Source: an uncultured Bacilli bacterium (GTDB lineage Bacteria > Bacillota_I > Bacilli_A > RF39 > UBA660). From it: a DNA stretch of 10,199 nt. Shown here piece by piece: positions 8,136-10,199 of this stretch. The notes below the pieces were generated by a model that made no database searches, was not told where the DNA came from, and saw only the letters and a program-made list of their open reading frames with translations. Position 1 is the first letter of the stretch. Every line of letters begins with the position of its first letter. The position numbers and the translations under genes are program-made. Location of the stretch: the NCBI GenBank assembly GCA_947628635.1, contig CANRAX010000042.1, positions 1 through 10,199 of the forward strand, in the 5' to 3' direction.

Positions 8136-9023
8136 ATGCAAAATATTATTGTTATTGTTGGACCTACTGGCGTAGGAAAAACTAAGTTAAGTATTGAACT
8201 GGCTAAAAAATTAGATGCCGAAATAATTAATGGTGATTCCGTTAGTATTTATAAAAAATTAAATATTGGTAGTGCCAAACCTACAAAAGAAGAACAAAGT
8301 CAAGTAAGACATCATCTAATTGATATTTGTGAACCATCAGATGATTATTCTGTCTATAATTATCAAAAAGATGTCCGCCTCTTAATAGATAATTTAACAA
8401 AGAAAAATAAAAGAATTATTATTGTAGGAGGAACAGGTCTTTATATAAAATCCGCCTTATATGATTATAATTTTTCTAAAGAATTTACTTCACATACTTA
8501 TGATGAGTTATCTAATGAAGAAATTATTGAAAAGATTAGAAATTTTCAAAATAATATTGATCTTCCTCATAAAAATAATCGCCAAAGATTAGTAAGATTA
8601 TTAAATAAATTAGAAAATAACATTGAAACATCTAATAATAAAGATAAAGCCGTATATCCTCACTTAGTAATTGGTCTTACTACTGATAGAGATTACTTAT
8701 ATGAAAGAATAAATAACAGAGTAGATGAGATGTTTAAGAATAATTTATTCGAAGAAGTTACAAGTTTAAAAGAAGATTATAAAACATCACGAGTTTTAAA
8801 TAGTGCAATAGGTTATAAAGAATTTATCAATTATTTTTCAAATAAAGAAACTTTAGCTGAAGTAAAAGAAAAAATAAAGCAAAATTCTAGACATTATGCT
8901 AAAAGGCAATATACTTTTTTTAATCATCAATTTCATACTAATTGGTTTAACGTAGATTTTAATGATTTTTCAAAAACAATTAATGAAGTAATAGCTTTCT
9001 TAGATAAGCAAGAAAAAATTTAA
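8136..9023 (+). CDS. miaA: tRNA dimethylallyltransferase
   Basis: Transfers a dimethylallyl group to N6 of A37 in tRNAs that read U-starting codons, which steadies codon-anticodon pairing. At 295 residues it is close to the family length of about 300. It has the P-loop GPTGVGKT (9-16), a DS motif at 34-35 in DSVSIYKKLNIGSAKPT, HHLIDI with the following CEPSDDYSV segment, GGTGLYI (near residue 100), the YERINNRVDxM region and a C-terminal RHYAKRQYTFF segment typical of the tRNA-binding end. The ATG follows GGGGTGG by 4 nt. It lies 45 bp after mutL, has its own probable promoter, and is closed by a strong hairpin terminator whose stem begins inside the stop codon. Confidence 0.96.
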   Translation: MQNIIVIVGPTGVGKTKLSIELAKKLDAEIINGDSVSIYKKLNIGSAKPTKEEQSQVRHHLIDICEPSDDYSVYNYQKDVRLLIDNLTKKNKRIIIVGGTGLYIKSALYDYNFSKEFTSHTYDELSNEEIIEKIRNFQNNIDLPHKNNRQRLVRLLNKLENNIETSNNKDKAVYPHLVIGLTTDRDYLYERINNRVDEMFKNNLFEEVTSLKEDYKTSRVLNSAIGYKEFINYFSNKETLAEVKEKIKQNSRHYAKRQYTFFNHQFHTNWFNVDFNDFSKTINEVIAFLDKQEKI

Positions 9024-9059
9024 ATGCACCGCAAAATACAGATGTGCATTTTTTATTTT
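9022..9059 (+). terminator. Intrinsic terminator of miaA
   Basis: AAATGCAC (9022-9029) pairs with GTGCATTT (9044-9051), an 8-bp stem with a 14-nt loop, followed by TTTTTTATTTT. It separates the housekeeping block from the accessory cassettes. Confidence 0.8.
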
Positions 9060-9070
9060 GTGCACAAAAT
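9055..9070 (+). promoter_or_regulatory. Perfect 16-bp palindrome upstream of the first G-tract promoter
   Basis: ATTTTGTGCACAAAAT is its own reverse complement and ends 5 bp before the -35 box. Symmetry and position suit a dimeric regulator site. The region before the second promoter keeps only the left part (ATTTTGT), so it is not a conserved cassette element. It may simply overlap the T tail of the terminator. Confidence 0.35.
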
Positions 9071-9075
9071 TTTAC

Positions 9076-9107
9076 TTGACAAGACCCGTCGGGGGGGGGG
9101 GTATTAT
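9076..9107 (+). promoter_or_regulatory. G-tract promoter 1, candidate phase-variable promoter
   Basis: A perfect TTGACA (9076-9081) and TATTAT (9102-9107, five of six matches) flank a 20-bp spacer: nine fixed bases and then 11 consecutive G. The usual optimum is about 17 bp, so this allele is predicted to be weak or off. Losing two to three G would restore good spacing. A second promoter of the same design with 9 G occurs at 9987. Confidence 0.8.
9091..9101 (+). repeat. Homopolymeric tract of 11 G
   Basis: A pure run of 11 G in very AT-rich DNA, wholly inside the spacer between the -35 and -10 boxes. Homopolymer runs of this length are prone to slipped-strand mispairing during replication. 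Confidence 0.95.
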
Positions 9108-9143
9108 ATAAATAGAAAAAAATAAGAATTGTGTGGAAAAGTT

Positions 9144-9148
9144 GGTGA
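9144..9148 (+). promoter_or_regulatory. Ribosome binding site deciding the start of the collar-like gene
   Basis: GGTGA lies 5 nt before ATG 9154, the same arrangement as for the SirA-like gene and uvrC. In the second cassette the matching GGTGA and ATG are kept, while the upstream GTG is out of frame because of one extra A and soon reaches a stop. The ATG is therefore the shared start. Confidence 0.7.
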
Positions 9149-9153
9149 AATTA

Positions 9154-9903
9154 ATGAAGAATAAATTAGATAAAAAAGTATATATAGTAGTTTTAATAGC
9201 AACAATAATATCAATATCATCTTCATACGTATTAGCAGAAACCCTAATGAAAAGTGAAGATGTATATTTTGACAAAACTAGTTCAGGCTTAGCCGTAAAT
9301 AATGTGCAAGCTGCGATAGATGGAACGTGTACAAAGTTCAATGATCAGTTAACGGCGTTACAAACAACTATAATTAACAAAATATATCCCGTAGGAAGCA
9401 TTTATATCTCAACAAATTTATCAACGGTACAACAAGTAAATAATACTATAGGTGGAACTTGGGAAATTTATGGATCTGGAAGAACTTTAGTAGGAAATGA
9501 TGGATCAACTTATATAACTGGAGATACATCTAAAGGACAAGGTGGTTCAGCAACAAATTCTACAAAACTAACAGTAGCCAATTTACCAAGTCACTCACAT
9601 GTAATACCAGAATTATCAGGAAGCACTAGTGAAGATGGAGAACATAATCATGCTTTAACAGGTAATACGTCAATACTTAGATGGAGTTCTGGAATAACTG
9701 GGAATATTCAAAATGTGGTGGCAACAAATTCACCTATTTATGGTGGCTATACTATAGGAATAAATCCAGCTGGTAAACACTCTCATACAGTTACCACAAC
9801 TGCTTCAAATACCACTACTTGTACAAACTGTACTGGTACAGCTTTTACAACAAGTACCATGCAACCATATATTGTTGTTTATATGTATAAAAGAATAAAA
9901 TAA
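9154..9903 (+). CDS. Exported protein with phage tail-collar / baseplate-like C-terminal domain
   Basis: A 249-residue Thr/Ser/Asn-rich protein. Residues 1-28 are a basic start (KNKLDKK), a hydrophobic core and a likely cleavage site SYVLA|E; there is no lipobox, LPXTG motif or C-terminal membrane segment, so it is secreted or held by an uncleaved N-terminal helix. Residues 35-56 (SEDVYFDKTSSGLAVNNVQ, then AAID) match a motif common in phage tail fibres. From 77 come IYPVGSIYIST and GGTWE, then three HxH motifs (147-149, 164-166, 209-211), a CTNC (223-226) and the ending MQPYIVVYMYKR, as in phage collar/baseplate proteins, where HxH sites can bind metal in trimers. No phage structural gene is nearby. 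Ile ATA and Gly GGA seem more frequent than in the genes to the left, which may hint at transfer. An adhesin or binding role is inferred. A GTG at 9133 would add seven residues but is less likely. Confidence 0.82.
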   Translation: MKNKLDKKVYIVVLIATIISISSSYVLAETLMKSEDVYFDKTSSGLAVNNVQAAIDGTCTKFNDQLTALQTTIINKIYPVGSIYISTNLSTVQQVNNTIGGTWEIYGSGRTLVGNDGSTYITGDTSKGQGGSATNSTKLTVANLPSHSHVIPELSGSTSEDGEHNHALTGNTSILRWSSGITGNIQNVVATNSPIYGGYTIGINPAGKHSHTVTTTASNTTTCTNCTGTAFTTSTMQPYIVVYMYKRIK

Positions 9904-9923
9904 AATAAATTAAAATGACTAAG

Positions 9924-9951
9924 AAATCAGTGATTTTTAACTGATTTTTTT
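9924..9951 (+). terminator. Intrinsic terminator of the collar-like gene
   Basis: AAATCAGT (9924-9931) pairs with ACTGATTT (9940-9947) around an 8-nt loop; three further pairs including one G-U are possible. The T run ends at 9951. It isolates cassette 1 from cassette 2, so each gene depends on its own promoter. Confidence 0.8.
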
Positions 9952-9986
9952 GCACTGGTTTTTTTATTTTGTTTAAGAAATTTCAC

Positions 9987-10016
9987 TTGACAATACCCAT
10001 CGGGGGGGGGTATTAT
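9987..10016 (+). promoter_or_regulatory. G-tract promoter 2, candidate phase-variable promoter
   Basis: TTGACA (9987-9992) and TATTAT (10011-10016) flank an 18-bp spacer: nine fixed bases followed by nine G. The spacing is close to optimum, so in the sequenced allele this promoter is predicted to be active, unlike promoter 1. Confidence 0.8.
10002..10010 (+). repeat. Homopolymeric tract of 9 G
   Basis: A pure run of nine G at the same place in the promoter spacer as the 11-G run at 9091. The length difference between the two otherwise conserved elements is what slippage would produce. Confidence 0.95.
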
Positions 10017-10063
10017 ATAAATAGAAAAAAATAAGGATTGTGTGGAAAAAGTTGGTGAAATTA

Positions 10064-10199
10064 ATGAAGAATAAATTAGATAAAAAAGTATACATAATAA
10101 TGTTAATTGGAATAATGATAGGCATAATCATATCAACAACATTATCTTATACGTTAGCGGCAACATTAGTAAATAGTAAAGATGTCTATTATGAAGATA
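10064..10199 (+). CDS. Exported protein, paralogue of the collar-like protein, cut by window edge
   Basis: Only 45 codons are present. The first eleven residues equal those of the gene at 9154. A longer hydrophobic core follows (about 9-31), then a likely signal peptidase site SYTLA|A, and a start of the mature part (ATLVNSKDVYYED) that aligns with ETLMKSEDVYFDK in the first protein, the lead-in to the fibre-like motif. GGTGA at 10054-10058 is 5 nt upstream. The mature domain lies beyond the window; the shared lead-in suggests another fibre- or collar-type protein, but the C-terminal domain could differ. Confidence 0.8.
   Translation, partial: MKNKLDKKVYIIMLIGIMIGIIISTTLSYTLAATLVNSKDVYYED

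Larger units (their letters stand above)
9067..9182 (+). repeat. Direct repeat, copy 1 (promoter, leader and first ten codons)
   Basis: This stretch is almost identical to 9978-10092. Differences are a few substitutions between the -35 box and the G tract and one in the leader, the G-tract length (11 versus 9), and one A more in the run before the ribosome binding site of copy 2. Similarity falls sharply after codon ten. Confidence 0.9.
9978..10092 (+). repeat. Direct repeat, copy 2 (promoter, leader and first ten codons)
   Basis: Second copy of the 9067-9182 element, 911 bp downstream at the -35 box. The leader is nearly identical although non-coding, which points to recent duplication, gene conversion or selection on the control region. 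Confidence 0.9.

Noticed and set aside
9091..9101. G-quadruplex at the G tract
   Set aside because: A single run of 9-11 G lacks four separated runs, so an intramolecular quadruplex is not favoured. Slippage explains the tract better.
9133..9153. GTG at 9133 as start of the collar-like protein
   Set aside because: The matching GTG in the second cassette is frameshifted by one A and runs into a stop, while GGTGA plus ATG is kept in both copies.
9072..9341. Minus-strand frame of 89 codons that reads the G tract as a proline run
   Set aside because: It overlaps a clear promoter and the signal peptide region of the collar-like gene, and has no start signal. It is a shadow.
9154..9903. A prophage tail gene
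   Set aside because: The collar-like domain alone would suggest it, but the signal peptide, own promoter and terminator, tandem paralogue and absence of phage neighbours argue for a cellular surface protein. Sequence to the right could still change this.
1..10199. Mycoplasma-type code with TGA as Trp
   Set aside because: All genes read through with TGG for Trp and no in-frame TGA, which is not expected in AT-rich genomes using that code.
1..10199. tRNA, rRNA, CRISPR array, insertion sequence or integrase
   Set aside because: No cloverleaf, spaced repeat array, transposase or recombinase motif was seen on either strand.

Overview
The window comes from an AT-rich, low-GC Bacillota genome. Every complete reading frame is on the + strand. 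No TGA is used as sense or stop in the nine genes whose 3' ends are visible, and Trp is TGG, so the standard code fits and a Mycoplasma-type code is not supported. The order tkt - sirA-like - yneF is the one known from Bacillus, and uvrC, mutL-miaA and the short low-GC proteins suit an uncultured gut Bacilli lineage (RF39 or Mollicutes-like relatives). That placement is an inference from gene content; there is no rRNA here to settle it.

Positions 1-9023 are compact chromosomal genes: the C-terminal part of a P2-type (Ca2+-type) ATPase, transketolase (TTG start), a SirA/YneE-like protein, the membrane protein YneF, excinuclease UvrC, a lone type IV prepilin-like protein, mismatch-repair endonuclease MutL, and tRNA dimethylallyltransferase MiaA. 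Gaps are 13-50 bp. Several genes seem to have their own promoter, with a -10 element (often an extended TGTTAnnAT form) only 16-24 nt before the start codon, which implies very short leaders. An intrinsic terminator closes miaA, and a weaker one overlaps the end of yneF.

Positions 9024-10199 are different. Two tandem cassettes follow, each made of a consensus TTGACA -35 box, a spacer ending in a pure G tract (11 G in the first, 9 G in the second), a TATTAT -10 box, a nearly identical leader and a gene for an exported protein. The first gene is complete. It encodes a signal peptide or N-terminal anchor, then a short phage-fibre-like motif, then a phage tail-collar / baseplate-like C-terminal domain with three HxH motifs. 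The second runs off the window after 45 codons and shares the N-terminus. The tract lengths give 20-bp and 18-bp promoter spacers, so slipped-strand changes in the G tract should switch each gene on and off independently. A phase-variable family of surface proteins built from phage-fibre modules is the most notable system in this window, and it probably continues beyond the right edge.
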